NCBI GenBank assembly: GCA_002432805.1
Contig: DJGV01000006.1
Coordinates: forward strand, 27,050-91,049
Direction of reading: 5' to 3'
Source: Fervidobacterium sp. UBA5837
GTDB lineage: Bacteria; Thermotogota; Thermotogae; Thermotogales; Fervidobacteriaceae
DNA length: 64,000 bases
The position numbers and the translations under genes were made by a program. How positions within the stretch are numbered: position 1 is the stretch's first letter; every line of letters begins with the position of its first letter. The notes beneath the pieces are model-generated. The model was not told where the DNA came from. It worked only from the letters and a program-made list of their open reading frames with translations, and did no database searches. Positions 45,346 through 54,340 of the stretch are shown here, one piece after another.

Positions 45346-46194
45346 GTGAAGAAGAAAATTATTTCTATAACAATAGATGTTATTATTTGGATTTTCTTAT
45401 TGGGTTTTGCTGCAATTGTTTTGATTCCACTTGTCTTTATGTTCACAGCATCTTTCATGCCTTCAAATGAGATCATGAAAATGCCATATCCTTGGATTCC
45501 AAGTGAGTTTAGGTGGCAGAATTATTGGCAGGCGATAAAGGGTAACGATGGAAATTTCTTGTTTTTGCGAAGTATATGGAATTCGTTCTTGGTTGCTTCT
45601 ATTACAACCATTGGTACAGTTTTTCTCTGTTCTCTCACGGGTTTTGGACTTGCAAAGTACAAATTCAAGGGTAGAAATTTCGTTTTCTTCATGATTTTGG
45701 GTACATTGATGATTCCATTTGAGGCGATTATGATACCGCTCTATTTGATAGTGACAGGAATGGGGATGCAAGATACATACGCGGGTATGATCATACCACT
45801 GTTAATGAGTCCATTCGGTGTGTTCATGATGCGTCAGTACTTGCTGACTTTTCCAGATGAAATGCTCGATGCTGCAAGAATAGATGGTGCAAGCGAATTT
45901 GGCATATATTGGCGTATAGTGTTACCAAATAGCGTGCCTGCAATCGCAACTCTTTCGATCTTGACTTTTAGGTCGCAGTGGGATAACTTGCTTTGGCCAT
46001 TGCTGATTGTACAGAGTCCTGAGAAGAAGACGATACCACTATTTATCACCATCTTTGTCACTGAAAAGTACACAAACGAAGGTGCGATGATGGCAGCTGC
46101 GGCAATAGCAAGTATACCAATGATAATTCTCTTCTTGACTTTGACGAAATATTTCTTGGCAGGTTCTGAAGTTTTTGCTGCAAGAAAAGATTGA
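45346..46194 (+). CDS. sugar ABC transporter permease (MalG type)
   Basis: 282 residues, six membrane helices and the loop DAARIDGASEFGIYWRIVLPNSVPA. GTG start behind GGTGGGGTG. Last gene of the transporter operon, closed by a terminator at 46220. No ATP-binding subunit is encoded here, so the system must share a multi-purpose ATPase (MsiK/UgpC type) encoded elsewhere. Confidence 0.9.
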   Translation: MKKKIISITIDVIIWIFLLGFAAIVLIPLVFMFTASFMPSNEIMKMPYPWIPSEFRWQNYWQAIKGNDGNFLFLRSIWNSFLVASITTIGTVFLCSLTGFGLAKYKFKGRNFVFFMILGTLMIPFEAIMIPLYLIVTGMGMQDTYAGMIIPLLMSPFGVFMMRQYLLTFPDEMLDAARIDGASEFGIYWRIVLPNSVPAIATLSILTFRSQWDNLLWPLLIVQSPEKKTIPLFITIFVTEKYTNEGAMMAAAAIASIPMIILFLTLTKYFLAGSEVFAARKD

Positions 46195-46219
46195 TGATTT
46201 AACTGAAAATAAAATTGAT

Positions 46220-46251
46220 AAATCTCCCCCTATTAAGGTGGAGATTTTTTT
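46220..46251 (+). terminator. terminator of the sugar transporter operon
   Basis: AAATCTCC (46220-46227) pairs with GGAGATTT (46240-46247), then a run of T to 46251. Confidence 0.85.
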
Positions 46252-46776
46252 ATTCTTCTCTATTTATTGTCAATTTATCGTCAGACAGACTACGATGCCG
46301 ACGTACATATCAATGCAGGGAGAATAATTCCACGAATGGGTTTGGAGGAAGTGACATCCACTGTATAGTGTGAGATGGAAGGGCTCTCAATTTTCACCTT
46401 CTGAAGGATTTGCAAGGTCATGAAGATGCTTTGAAAATCTCAAAAATGGAGCTTGACGAGGTCGTAAGAAAGATACGTGCCTTATTAAAAGACTGGAACG
46501 AACACCTTCTATCTCAATGTTTTCGCTAGTGTTTCCTTTAGTATACTAGTTTATCACTTACAAATCCATACGTCTATCAACAATCTAATTTGCATCACCA
46601 AGATTATTCTATCACAAAAACGAGAAGTGGATTCCTTCTTTTTGAGAAGAAAATAATTGTTTCGAATGAATACACGAGATGCAAGCATTCTGGTTTTACG
46701 GAGTATTCGATAGAATGGTATAATGTATATTAACAAGAGTTTCAGAAGTATTTTATGTAGGAGTTGACTAATACAG
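46252..46776. other. 525-base region without a clear gene
   Basis: Contains an open frame without a good start at 46374-46529 (listed separately) and an extended -10 promoter TGGTATAAT at 46716-46724 before the DUF4258 gene. Nothing else is supported. Confidence 0.5.
46374..46529 (+). pseudogene. possible gene remnant
   Basis: Fifty-one codons open after an in-frame TGA at 46371 and ending in TAG at 46527. The predicted peptide has natural-looking helical protein composition (MELDEVVRKIRALLKDWNEH) but no start with a ribosome site. It could be the 3' end of a decayed gene, or chance. No family recognised. Confidence 0.2.
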
Positions 46777-47034
46777 GTGAATTTCTATATCGGGTTACTT
46801 CAAAGGGAAGCATTGCTCATGCCACATACGTACGATAGAATGGTTGAAAGAGGTATATCAATAGATGATTTGAAGGAACTCCTCGAATCGAAATCTTCTG
46901 CTGCCGTGATGCAAAGTAATGGGAGAATACGAATTTCTAATGGAAAGATAGTTGCGATATTGCAACTATCCTTCCGAGATTTGTACATCGTGACCGTCTT
47001 TAGAGAGGGAAAGTCGAGAGAACAAATAGATTAG
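46777..47034 (+). CDS. DUF4258 family small protein
   Basis: 85 residues. HTYDRMVERGISIDDLKELLES is the DUF4258 opening, followed by short strands (GRIRISNGKIVAILQLS, LYIVTVFRE). Related small proteins occur as stand-alone genes or near toxin-antitoxin modules; no partner is visible here. The GTG at 46777 is uncertain; ATG 46819 would give the core domain only. Its stop overlaps the stop of the convergent nuclease gene by four bases. Confidence 0.65.
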   Translation: MNFYIGLLQREALLMPHTYDRMVERGISIDDLKELLESKSSAAVMQSNGRIRISNGKIVAILQLSFRDLYIVTVFREGKSREQID

Positions 47035-47843
47035 TTGAGCAAAATCTCATTTGGGCTTCTAAGTAAGATCTCCGGCCTTCCATTTTCATCCCAAAGTTCA
47101 CCGTAGAAACGTACTGTCTTGCCTTTTAAATTGTGTAAATTGTAATTATTGAAGAAATATTGGTATTCTTCTTCTCTAATGTTTATTCTGAACCAATCGC
47201 TGTAGATGTTGTACCAACCATTAGAATTTGTGACACTAGTTACTTTTCCTTCTAAGAAAACTATCTTTCCCAAATAGGATTCGTAATTCTGTGCATTTGT
47301 TAGTACCGGCGCATTATCCCATTTTGAGAAGATTCCTACTTTATCTTCAAATGCTTTATTGTAGGACTGTACAATCTTAGGTGTTAGGTACTGATCAGCA
47401 TTGTCATCATATATTAGGGGCCTTGCTAAACCCTGCTTTACAATTGAAGATTCATAGAAGGCATATTCGTTTTCATCAGTTTTCCCGAAGACATATGCTA
47501 ATGTTCTACCGTAAGTATCTGTGCCAACTCTTTTCATATACACATCGTATTCCTGTGCAAAGTGCTCGAAGTATTCTTTTGCCTCTTCACCGTATTCGCC
47601 AATAGGCTTGCTTGAATCATGAATTTCTGGAGTATCAATTCCAACAATTCTAACGGACTGATCACTTCCAACAACCCTGAATGTATCACCATCTATGACG
47701 TACGAAATATCAACATCTTCAAGTGGTTGATTTATTTCAATAACATCTAAGTCCGTTTGGATAGGAATACTTGTTTGCATACAAGAAGAAAATGTGAAAA
47801 GAAAAGCGAAAAATAGAAATGGTATCAGTCTTTTGACATCCAT
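47031..47843 (-). CDS. exported thermonuclease-family lipoprotein with C-terminal OB-like domain
   Basis: 270 residues. A lipoprotein signal peptide with lipobox (FLFTFSSC) leads to a staphylococcal-nuclease fold (about 45-185): YVIDGDTFRV, VRIVGIDTPEIHD and DTYGRTLAYVF carry the calcium and catalytic residues. The C-terminal part (about 190-270; YLGKIVFLEGKVTSV, GKTVRFYGELWD) is OB-fold-like. It probably degrades DNA or RNA at the cell surface. A reading from 47909 would run through the upstream terminator; ATG 47843 behind GAAAGGAA is right. Confidence 0.85.
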   Translation of the reverse strand: MDVKRLIPFLFFAFLFTFSSCMQTSIPIQTDLDVIEINQPLEDVDISYVIDGDTFRVVGSDQSVRIVGIDTPEIHDSSKPIGEYGEEAKEYFEHFAQEYDVYMKRVGTDTYGRTLAYVFGKTDENEYAFYESSIVKQGLARPLIYDDNADQYLTPKIVQSYNKAFEDKVGIFSKWDNAPVLTNAQNYESYLGKIVFLEGKVTSVTNSNGWYNIYSDWFRINIREEEYQYFFNNYNLHNLKGKTVRFYGELWDENGRPEILLRSPNEILLN

Positions 47844-47885
47844 AGCTTCATTCCTTTCAAAAATGATTTCTTCTATTTCAGAAAA

Positions 47886-47908
47886 TGCCGCCGGTATTAT
47901 CGGCGGCA
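47886..47908 (-). terminator. terminator between barrel/OB gene and nuclease gene
   Basis: TGCCGCCG/CGGCGGCA stem around GTATTAT; on the minus strand followed by TTTTC. A GC-rich hairpin with a short T-run, so read-through to the nuclease gene is possible. Confidence 0.65.
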
Positions 47909-47932
47909 CTACTTAGTATCTTTGCTATTGCT

Positions 47933-49525
47933 TCATTCAATGATCAGTATATCGTCTTGGCTTCTTGGAAGTATCTCGTATTCTCCATTGTAAAGACTCA
48001 ATATGCCTATGACTTTAACCTTTGTACCGTTACTTATGTTTGATATGTTGATATTTGTACCCTTTGTCAAATAGACTTTTACTGAGAAATCTCCGGTATC
48101 GACAATGAAATCGAAGTTCCCCTTGCTTTTAACTGTACCTTCAACGTAAACCAAACTACCGAGAGCAGTTTTCGAAAGGCTCATTAATACATCTGCTGTA
48201 GGTTGACCAGTTCCTAGTTTTTTCACTTGAGTAGCAACAAGTTCTATCATGCCATTCCACAGTTTGGTACTTCCTGTGACTTCAACAACTTCTCCAATAC
48301 TAACGCTGTCAGTGTAGGATGGGGCATAAATCATGAGCCCGGCTGCCTCATCTTGGATGTAGAAACTGCCCTTGCCGAGTAAGTCCTTAGAAGAAGTCAC
48401 AGTTCCTTTGACAGTGTAGACCGTTCCTTCTTCACTCAGGAGAACATCCATTAAAGATGCATATCCGGTTGCTGAAATTTGCTGCGTTTGTGTTGTTGAA
48501 ACTTGTTTAGCTGCTGGTGCATTGAAACTGATCAATTTTCCGAAATCCAAGGAGTAGTAGTAGTTAAGTTCCATGGCTATCTTCTGCTCTCCAGAAAGAT
48601 TGCTTACGAGATCACCATTCCCAATTTTCAGTTCAAAGTCTTTGTATCCAACCTTTACACCATACAATGGAAGTATGTTTGACGTATTCCATACGTTATT
48701 GTACCTTAAAAATGCACCCAGTTTGTATCCATTGATATTGTAATCAAGGTCAGCGTATGCTGCCCAGCCATTTGCTACAGATGCAACACTATTTGGATCT
48801 CCAGTTTGGAAACTTGCATCGTACTTATTTGTACCAAGCTGTAGGAACTGTGCAGAAAGATCGAAATTACCATAACTAGCCTTCCCACCTACTAAATATG
48901 AAAAGTGTAATAAATCCGATGTCTTAGCGCCAATAGCGCCCCATGATTCAAGTGACAGTTTTCCAAGTGACATTTTTTCATACACATCCAATGACACTTG
49001 ATTGTATTTGGTTTCATAATATCCTGCTATCGTTGTTCCTAACAGATTCGCACTTGCATATGCAGCATAGACATTGCTGTTTATATCGTACGCTGCGCCA
49101 AGGTCGAATATGGCAGAATCTATATATCCACCAACTCCATAATAATCAAAGTTCAGACCACCAAGTCTAAGACCATCCAACTTTTCCATCTGCGTTGCCT
49201 TCATCCTTGCTTTCAGGACGTCCACTTTTACGTTTGTACCGGCAAGTTTGAACTTTCCTTCCACGTAATAATATCTTGGCTGTGCTATAGAGTATGAGCC
49301 AAGATTCCAAGTACTAGAATGTGAGAGCGTCAAATAATCATTTACTCTAAAGCTTAGAAAATCAAAAGGTTGATACGTTGCATAAAAGAGCGGGAAAACA
49401 TCGACAGAACCATTATCGACACCTATCGTTGTCAATGTAAGAAGCGAAAGCGAGAAAGTAGCCGAAAACGAAAGTAGAGATGCCAAGACAAAAAGTGTTA
49501 TCGATATCTTTTTCATAATCTCCAT
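47933..49525 (-). CDS. exported barrel protein with C-terminal OB-fold-like modules
   Basis: 530 residues. Signal peptide, then about 330 residues of alternating strands with many aromatic residues (YYVEGKFKLAGTNVKVDVL; LGAFLRYNN), like an outer-membrane porin-type barrel. A linker follows, then two OB-fold-like modules (about 350-530; VYTVKGTVTSSKDLLGKGSF, LVYVEGTVKSKGNFDF). These modules resemble those of the neighbouring lipoprotein and of YhcR-type nucleases. Possible role: binding nucleic acid at the outer surface and channelling breakdown products. This is inference. Confidence 0.7.
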   Translation of the reverse strand: MEIMKKISITLFVLASLLSFSATFSLSLLTLTTIGVDNGSVDVFPLFYATYQPFDFLSFRVNDYLTLSHSSTWNLGSYSIAQPRYYYVEGKFKLAGTNVKVDVLKARMKATQMEKLDGLRLGGLNFDYYGVGGYIDSAIFDLGAAYDINSNVYAAYASANLLGTTIAGYYETKYNQVSLDVYEKMSLGKLSLESWGAIGAKTSDLLHFSYLVGGKASYGNFDLSAQFLQLGTNKYDASFQTGDPNSVASVANGWAAYADLDYNINGYKLGAFLRYNNVWNTSNILPLYGVKVGYKDFELKIGNGDLVSNLSGEQKIAMELNYYYSLDFGKLISFNAPAAKQVSTTQTQQISATGYASLMDVLLSEEGTVYTVKGTVTSSKDLLGKGSFYIQDEAAGLMIYAPSYTDSVSIGEVVEVTGSTKLWNGMIELVATQVKKLGTGQPTADVLMSLSKTALGSLVYVEGTVKSKGNFDFIVDTGDFSVKVYLTKGTNINISNISNGTKVKVIGILSLYNGEYEILPRSQDDILIIE

Positions 49526-49540
49526 CAGAATCTCCCTCCT

Positions 49541-49567
49541 GAAAAATAAGGGCCAGCGAACTGGCCC
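49541..49567 (-). terminator. terminator after OB-fold lipoprotein gene
   Basis: GGGCCAG/CTGGCCC (49550-49556 with 49561-49567), loop TTCG on the minus strand, followed by TTATTTTTC. Strong intrinsic terminator. Confidence 0.85.
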
Positions 49568-49615
49568 GATGATTTTACGTTCTCATAATACTCTCTCTTA
49601 ATTCAACTTTAGCTA

Positions 49616-50338
49616 TCAATATTGAATGTTGCTTGGATCCCAAACATAGAGTTGCCATTTGTTACTGTATCCAGCAAGGTATCCTGTAACGGTGGCTGGA
49701 GCGCTTGCATGTACAGTTAATGCTCCAGCTCTGTTATAACCAGCCAACGTTGCTGTTCCATCAGCTGTCTCATACTCGACCGTAAAGTTCTTAGTACCCG
49801 TAATTGTGGTCGTTCCTTCAACTGTGACGTACCTGTAGAGCCAGAGCGAAAGATTTGTTGCATCAGATGTAGTTGTTGAAACATTGCCATTTTTGTCTGC
49901 AACGACCAACCAGCTTTTGTCCAATGCTATATCCAATTTCTTAGGCGTCAGCTTTTCCGTGGTTGTTTCCGTAGCACCGTAATTCACCGTGTTGTATTTG
50001 TATTCAATATCGTTATAGTAGTATACTGGTGTTCCAGAAAGTGTTATTTTGTCACCGACTTTAGCACCTGTTGTTGACGAAAATTGCGAATCATAGACCA
50101 GAATTCCGGTAGTTGCATCCTGCAAAATCACATAATCACCATCAATGCACAGTACTATGCCAGTAATGGTTGCTTCTTGAGCTGGACTAGTTACAAAATC
50201 ATACTTTACCTTTGCAATATCGAGTTTAAGTCCTGGTTGTGGTTCTGGCTGTGGTTCTGGTTGCTTTTGCAAACATCCTGTGAATATAAAGAGTGAAACC
50301 ACAAAGATTAAAACTAATAAAAATCCCCTTTTTTTCAT
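49616..50338 (-). CDS. lipoprotein with OB-fold-like domain
   Basis: 240 residues. Lipobox in LFIFTGCLQ, a Pro-Glu-Gln spacer (PEPQPEPQP), then an OB-fold-like module (about 50-130; EATITGIVLCIDGDYVILQDATTGILVYD) and a Thr-rich strand region to the end. It belongs to a set of three neighbouring exported proteins with such modules. Function unknown; nucleic-acid binding is one possibility. ATG behind AGGAGGTG. Confidence 0.72.
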   Translation of the reverse strand: MKKRGFLLVLIFVVSLFIFTGCLQKQPEPQPEPQPGLKLDIAKVKYDFVTSPAQEATITGIVLCIDGDYVILQDATTGILVYDSQFSSTTGAKVGDKITLSGTPVYYYNDIEYKYNTVNYGATETTTEKLTPKKLDIALDKSWLVVADKNGNVSTTTSDATNLSLWLYRYVTVEGTTTITGTKNFTVEYETADGTATLAGYNRAGALTVHASAPATVTGYLAGYSNKWQLYVWDPSNIQY

Positions 50339-50444
50339 ACCCTACACCTCCTGTTTTGTTGTGGACACATTCAAAAATTCCCTTCAAAATCACCCAATGC
50401 AACATCTTTACAAGATCTCATATCATACAGATGCATACAAATAC

Positions 50445-50473
50445 ATGTTAACGCAGTTTTTTTGTATTGTCAA
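50445..50473 (-). promoter_or_regulatory. promoter of the OB-fold lipoprotein gene
   Basis: Minus strand: TTGACA (complement of 50468-50473), 17 bases, TAACAT (complement of 50445-50450). The rest of the 336-base gap to corA (50339-50674) holds nothing recognisable. Confidence 0.7.
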
Positions 50474-50674
50474 ATCAATGTATCGGTCATGTACCTTTGA
50501 CTTGGAATATTATTTTACATCTTTGGCCCAATAATTTGCAACTAGTCTTATGCTGCCAAAGCATTTATTATGAATCCACTATCAAATTTACAGTGCGATT
50601 TTTTTATCTTTATTAAGAATTTTGAAGTGTTTTCGAGGTTATTTGACCATATTCGATGGAAACAATCTTGCTTT

Positions 50675-51727
50675 CTACATCCATTTTCTTCTCTTGAAGT
50701 ATATGACCAGACCAATTCCAATGGATAACATAACAACAAGTATCGTGGGATATCCGTACTTCCAGCCAAGTTCGGGCATGTATTTGAAGTTCATCCCATA
50801 CACTCCTGCGACGAAACTCAGTGGCATGAAGATCGTTGCGATTATCGTGAGTACTTTCATTATTTCGTTCATTCGATTGTTGACACTGGAAAGGTATACG
50901 TCAAGTAGCTCGCTTGTGATGTCCCTCAGTGTCTCTACCATATCTATGATCTGTATCGTATGGTCGTGGACATCTCTGAAGTAAACAGACGCGCTTTTGA
51001 AAAGTTGCATTTCGTCTTCGTACAGAGAACTTAGCACATCTCTCAATGGCCATACAGATTTTCTCAATTCGGTTAGATTTCTTCTCAAGGTGTGAATGTC
51101 TTGAATCATCTCATGTGACGGATTAACAACTACCATTTCTTGAAGTTCGTCTATCTCTTCACCAAGTTTTTCCAGTATTATGAAGTAGTTATCTACAACA
51201 ACATCGGTCAATGCGTAGAGCAGATAGTCAGCACCGTTTTTCCTTACGGAACCTCTGTTGTTTCGTATTCTATCTCTCACAGGGTCGAAGACATCGCCTA
51301 TATCTTCTTGGAATGTTAAAACGAAGTTGTTCCCCAATATTAAACTTACTTGTTCTGATTGCACCTCCCGCATTTCGTTGTTGTAGGTCAGCATTTTGAG
51401 AACGATGAATGCATAATCGTCAAAATATTCCAATTTAGGACGCTGGTTTATGTTCAATATGTCTTCAAGTGTCAGTGGATGGAGATTATAGTATTTACCG
51501 ATCTCATCTATTGCCTCGGTGTTGTAAAGTCCAGCGATGTCTATCCAAGAGACATTTGGTGAGTTTTTGAACTTGAAACAACTTTCAACACTTTCCATCT
51601 TCTGCTCAATATAACTATCTGCATTGTAGTTGAAAACGTTTATCTGAAAAGTCCCCATCTTCTCGCCGGTATAGATGAGTGTACCTGGCGGGGTACCTAC
51701 CTTCTTAGTTAGCTTTCTTTCTTTCAC
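50675..51727 (-). CDS. corA: CorA magnesium/cobalt channel
   Basis: 350 residues, nearly the length of the Thermotoga maritima CorA of known structure and very similar along its length. A long cytoplasmic domain is followed by two C-terminal helices, with the selectivity motif YGMN after the first and a basic tail (KRRKWM). Pentameric channel for Mg2+ or Co2+. GTG 51727 is five to six bases from GAGGTGG and is preferred over GTG 51736. Gene follows bcp by 36 bases. Confidence 0.95.
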   Translation of the reverse strand: MKERKLTKKVGTPPGTLIYTGEKMGTFQINVFNYNADSYIEQKMESVESCFKFKNSPNVSWIDIAGLYNTEAIDEIGKYYNLHPLTLEDILNINQRPKLEYFDDYAFIVLKMLTYNNEMREVQSEQVSLILGNNFVLTFQEDIGDVFDPVRDRIRNNRGSVRKNGADYLLYALTDVVVDNYFIILEKLGEEIDELQEMVVVNPSHEMIQDIHTLRRNLTELRKSVWPLRDVLSSLYEDEMQLFKSASVYFRDVHDHTIQIIDMVETLRDITSELLDVYLSSVNNRMNEIMKVLTIIATIFMPLSFVAGVYGMNFKYMPELGWKYGYPTILVVMLSIGIGLVIYFKRRKWM

Positions 51728-51763
51728 AATTACCACCTCATTTGTTATTCTCTGTGACTTTTT

Positions 51764-52210
51764 CTATCTGTCTTGCGCTATGATTCTCTTGTATTTTTCG
51801 AGAACTTCCTTTGCGTGATTCGTGACCTTTACCTTTCTCCATTCCTCTCTTATTCTTCCATCCTTATCGATTATGAATGTGGAGCGTATGAGTTTTCCAT
51901 CTTCGACAACGCCAAATGCACTTGCAATCTTCTTGTCCGGATCTGAAAGTAGCTTAACGCTCAGTCCTTTCGATGATTTGAATTTGGAGATTGCATTACA
52001 GCTATCGGGGGAGATGCCGATTACGTTTCCACCAAACTCATCTATGAGGAACGAGAAATCTAGTCCTTCGAGTGTGCATCCCGGTGTGTTTGCTTTTGGA
52101 TAGAAGTAAATGACAGTATACTTACCGAGCAGATCATCGGACGAAAAATCATTTCCATCTTCGTCTTTAAGTACAAATTGTGGTATCTTTTCACCAATCA
52201 AGCCACTCAT
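51764..52210 (-). CDS. bcp: peroxiredoxin of the Bcp/PrxQ type
   Basis: 148 residues, thioredoxin fold with peroxidatic Cys45 in NTPGCTLEG. The position where most Bcp proteins have a resolving Cys (five residues on) is Leu50; the only other Cys is 71 (PDSCNA). It may be a 1-Cys enzyme or use Cys71. It reduces organic peroxides and H2O2. ATG 52210 behind GGAGGTGAGAG; a longer reading to 52339 would cross the ptsI terminator. Confidence 0.9.
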   Translation of the reverse strand: MSGLIGEKIPQFVLKDEDGNDFSSDDLLGKYTVIYFYPKANTPGCTLEGLDFSFLIDEFGGNVIGISPDSCNAISKFKSSKGLSVKLLSDPDKKIASAFGVVEDGKLIRSTFIIDKDGRIREEWRKVKVTNHAKEVLEKYKRIIAQDR

Positions 52211-52253
52211 AATTCTCTCACCTCCAAGTATGTTCAAGATTGTATTCAAATAT

Positions 52254-52282
52254 ATTATAGACCAAATTAGGCATTTCGACAA
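52254..52282 (-). promoter_or_regulatory. promoter of bcp-corA
   Basis: Minus strand: TTGTCG (complement of 52277-52282), 17 bases, TATAAT (complement of 52254-52259). It starts right after the T-run of the ptsI terminator. Confidence 0.7.
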
Positions 52283-52315
52283 AAAAGGTGGACGCTTTAT
52301 ATTATCGCGTCCACC
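52281..52315 (-). terminator. terminator of the fructose PTS operon
   Basis: GGTGGACGC/GCGTCCACC (52287-52295 with 52307-52315), followed on the minus strand by TTTTTT. Strong terminator downstream of ptsI. Confidence 0.88.
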
Positions 52316-52349
52316 CTCCGTTTTTACATGGATCGTCAATACCTGGTAA

Positions 52350-54014
52350 TTACATTGTGCCTACGAGTTTTTGAATGGTCATTTTCTCTTTTTCAGAATT
52401 TGTTTCGAATATCTTTTTTTTGACGTTGAGGACTTTCGAAGGACTGACGCTCAGTTCGTCAACACCAAGACCTATCAGTATTGGCACCATATTCAGATCA
52501 GAAGCTATCTCACCGCATACTCCAACTTCTATGCCTTTCTTGTGTGCGTTGTCAACCGTGAGTTTTATAAGTCTGAGTACTGCTGGATGGAGTGGATTGT
52601 ACAGATACGATACTTTGTCGTTAGTTCTATCGATTACGAGTGTGTACTGGATAAGGTCGTTACTACCTATACTAAAGAAATCGACTTCTTCTGCGAGCAT
52701 GTCTGAAATGATTGCTGCTGCAGGTGTTTCAACCATTATGCCTATTTCAAAATCTTCGGAATATTTGACATCTTCTTTGTCTAATTCTGTTTTTACCTCT
52801 TTCATGATCTCTTTTGTTTGTATGATTTCGTCAATGCAACTTATCATGGGGAACATGATTTTTAGATTTCCGTATACTGAGGCTCTTAGCAGTGCCCTTA
52901 GTTGTACCTTGAAGAGGTCCTGCTGAGCTAAGCACAATCTAATTGCCCTGCATCCCAAGAATGGGTTTTCCTCTTTTGGAATGTTGAGATAAGGTATGCT
53001 TTTATCACCACCGATGTCTAGTGTACGTATGATGACCGGCCTTTCTCCCATCTTTTCGAGTACAGTTTTGTAAGCTTGGAATTGTTCTTCTTCGGATGGT
53101 GGCTCTGTTCTATCCATGAAGAGAAATTCTGTTCTGAACAATCCGACACCCTCTGCTCCATTCTTGAGCGCAACGTCAGTCTCATCAACATGTGCAATGT
53201 TTGCAACGAGTTTTATCCTTCTGCCATCTTGTGTTCTTGCTTCTATTTGCAAGAATTTTCTTAGCTCTTCCTTTTTCCTTGTCTCTTCTTCCAATCTCTT
53301 TTCGTACTCTCTTATTATGCTTTCATCTGGATTCACGTATACGGTACCATCGTTTCCATCGATAATTAAGAAATCACCATCTCTTACTACACTGGTTATA
53401 TCACCTATTCCCACAACTGCAGGGATTTCATAAGTTCTTGCTATGATCGCCGTGTGCGAGGTCTTACCACCTTTTTCAGTGACGAATCCTCTGACGTTTT
53501 GTTTGTCCATCTGTGCCGTTTGCGATGGAGTGAGCTCGCGTGCTACAGCTATACTGCAGCTTGGTATGCTTTTAAGGTCTATTTCTTCCTTATGGCTGAG
53601 AATTTTGATTACGCGAGATGTCACATCACGTATATCATTTGCACGCTCTCGCATGTACTCATCTTCCAAACTGCTGAGTATTGTTTCAAAAAACTTTGCA
53701 GACTCATCCAAAGCTGATTCCGCGTTCATGCCTTTTGAGATATTCTCTTTAACCATATTGAACAATTCTGGATCTTCCAATATCAACAGATGTGCATCGA
53801 AGATCATTGCATTCTTCTCTCCCAGGTTTCTTTGGGCAGTTTCTTTGATCTCTTTGATTTCTTCTTTTGCTCTTTCAACAGCTGCAAGAAATCTGTCCAA
53901 CTCAGTATTGATATCTGTGACTTGTGTGTTGCTAATTTCAGAATCACTTTCTCTGATGACGATCGCTCTTCCCAAACCTATGCCTTCTGAGGCAGGGATG
54001 CCTTTTAAAGTCAT
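52350..54014 (-). CDS. ptsI: PTS enzyme I
   Basis: 554 residues. Phosphoenolpyruvate-protein phosphotransferase with the active His187 in GGKTSHTAIIAR and the PEP-binding barrel (RTEFLFMDR, GSNDLIQYTL, CGEIASD). It passes phosphate from PEP to HPr. GGGGGA precedes ATG 54014 by seven bases; an in-frame start at 54035 would overlap ptsH. Last gene of the fru operon. Confidence 0.95.
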   Translation of the reverse strand: MTLKGIPASEGIGLGRAIVIRESDSEISNTQVTDINTELDRFLAAVERAKEEIKEIKETAQRNLGEKNAMIFDAHLLILEDPELFNMVKENISKGMNAESALDESAKFFETILSSLEDEYMRERANDIRDVTSRVIKILSHKEEIDLKSIPSCSIAVARELTPSQTAQMDKQNVRGFVTEKGGKTSHTAIIARTYEIPAVVGIGDITSVVRDGDFLIIDGNDGTVYVNPDESIIREYEKRLEEETRKKEELRKFLQIEARTQDGRRIKLVANIAHVDETDVALKNGAEGVGLFRTEFLFMDRTEPPSEEEQFQAYKTVLEKMGERPVIIRTLDIGGDKSIPYLNIPKEENPFLGCRAIRLCLAQQDLFKVQLRALLRASVYGNLKIMFPMISCIDEIIQTKEIMKEVKTELDKEDVKYSEDFEIGIMVETPAAAIISDMLAEEVDFFSIGSNDLIQYTLVIDRTNDKVSYLYNPLHPAVLRLIKLTVDNAHKKGIEVGVCGEIASDLNMVPILIGLGVDELSVSPSKVLNVKKKIFETNSEKEKMTIQKLVGTM

Positions 54015-54031
54015 GATATTTTCCCCCATGA

Positions 54032-54292
54032 TCATTCCTCGAAATTCTCCAACAGTTCTGTTAGACGGCTCAAGGCTTGTTCTTCATCCTCACCTGAAAT
54101 CTTGATGGTAATTTCGTCACCTTTTCTGGCGCCCATAGATAGTACTCCCAAAATGCTCTTTGCATTTATTTCTCTTCCATCTTTTAGGATGTATATATCA
54201 CTTTTGAATTTCCCTGCTTCGGTGACAAGTATACTTGCTGGCCTTGCATGGAGTCCCGTTTGATTCTTCAGTACGATCTTCACTTCTAACAT
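54032..54292 (-). CDS. ptsH: PTS phosphocarrier HPr
   Basis: 86 residues. The phosphoryl-carrying His15 is in TGLHARPAS, and Ser46 (AKSILGV) is kept, the site that HPr kinase phosphorylates in many bacteria. No hprK lies in the window. ATG behind GGGAGG. Between the fructose permease and enzyme I. Confidence 0.95.
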   Translation of the reverse strand: MLEVKIVLKNQTGLHARPASILVTEAGKFKSDIYILKDGREINAKSILGVLSMGARKGDEITIKISGEDEEQALSRLTELLENFEE

Positions 54293-54340
54293 TCAATAAC
54301 CTCCCGTCATTTGCACCAATTTGCGTTCCCTATCGTGGAA

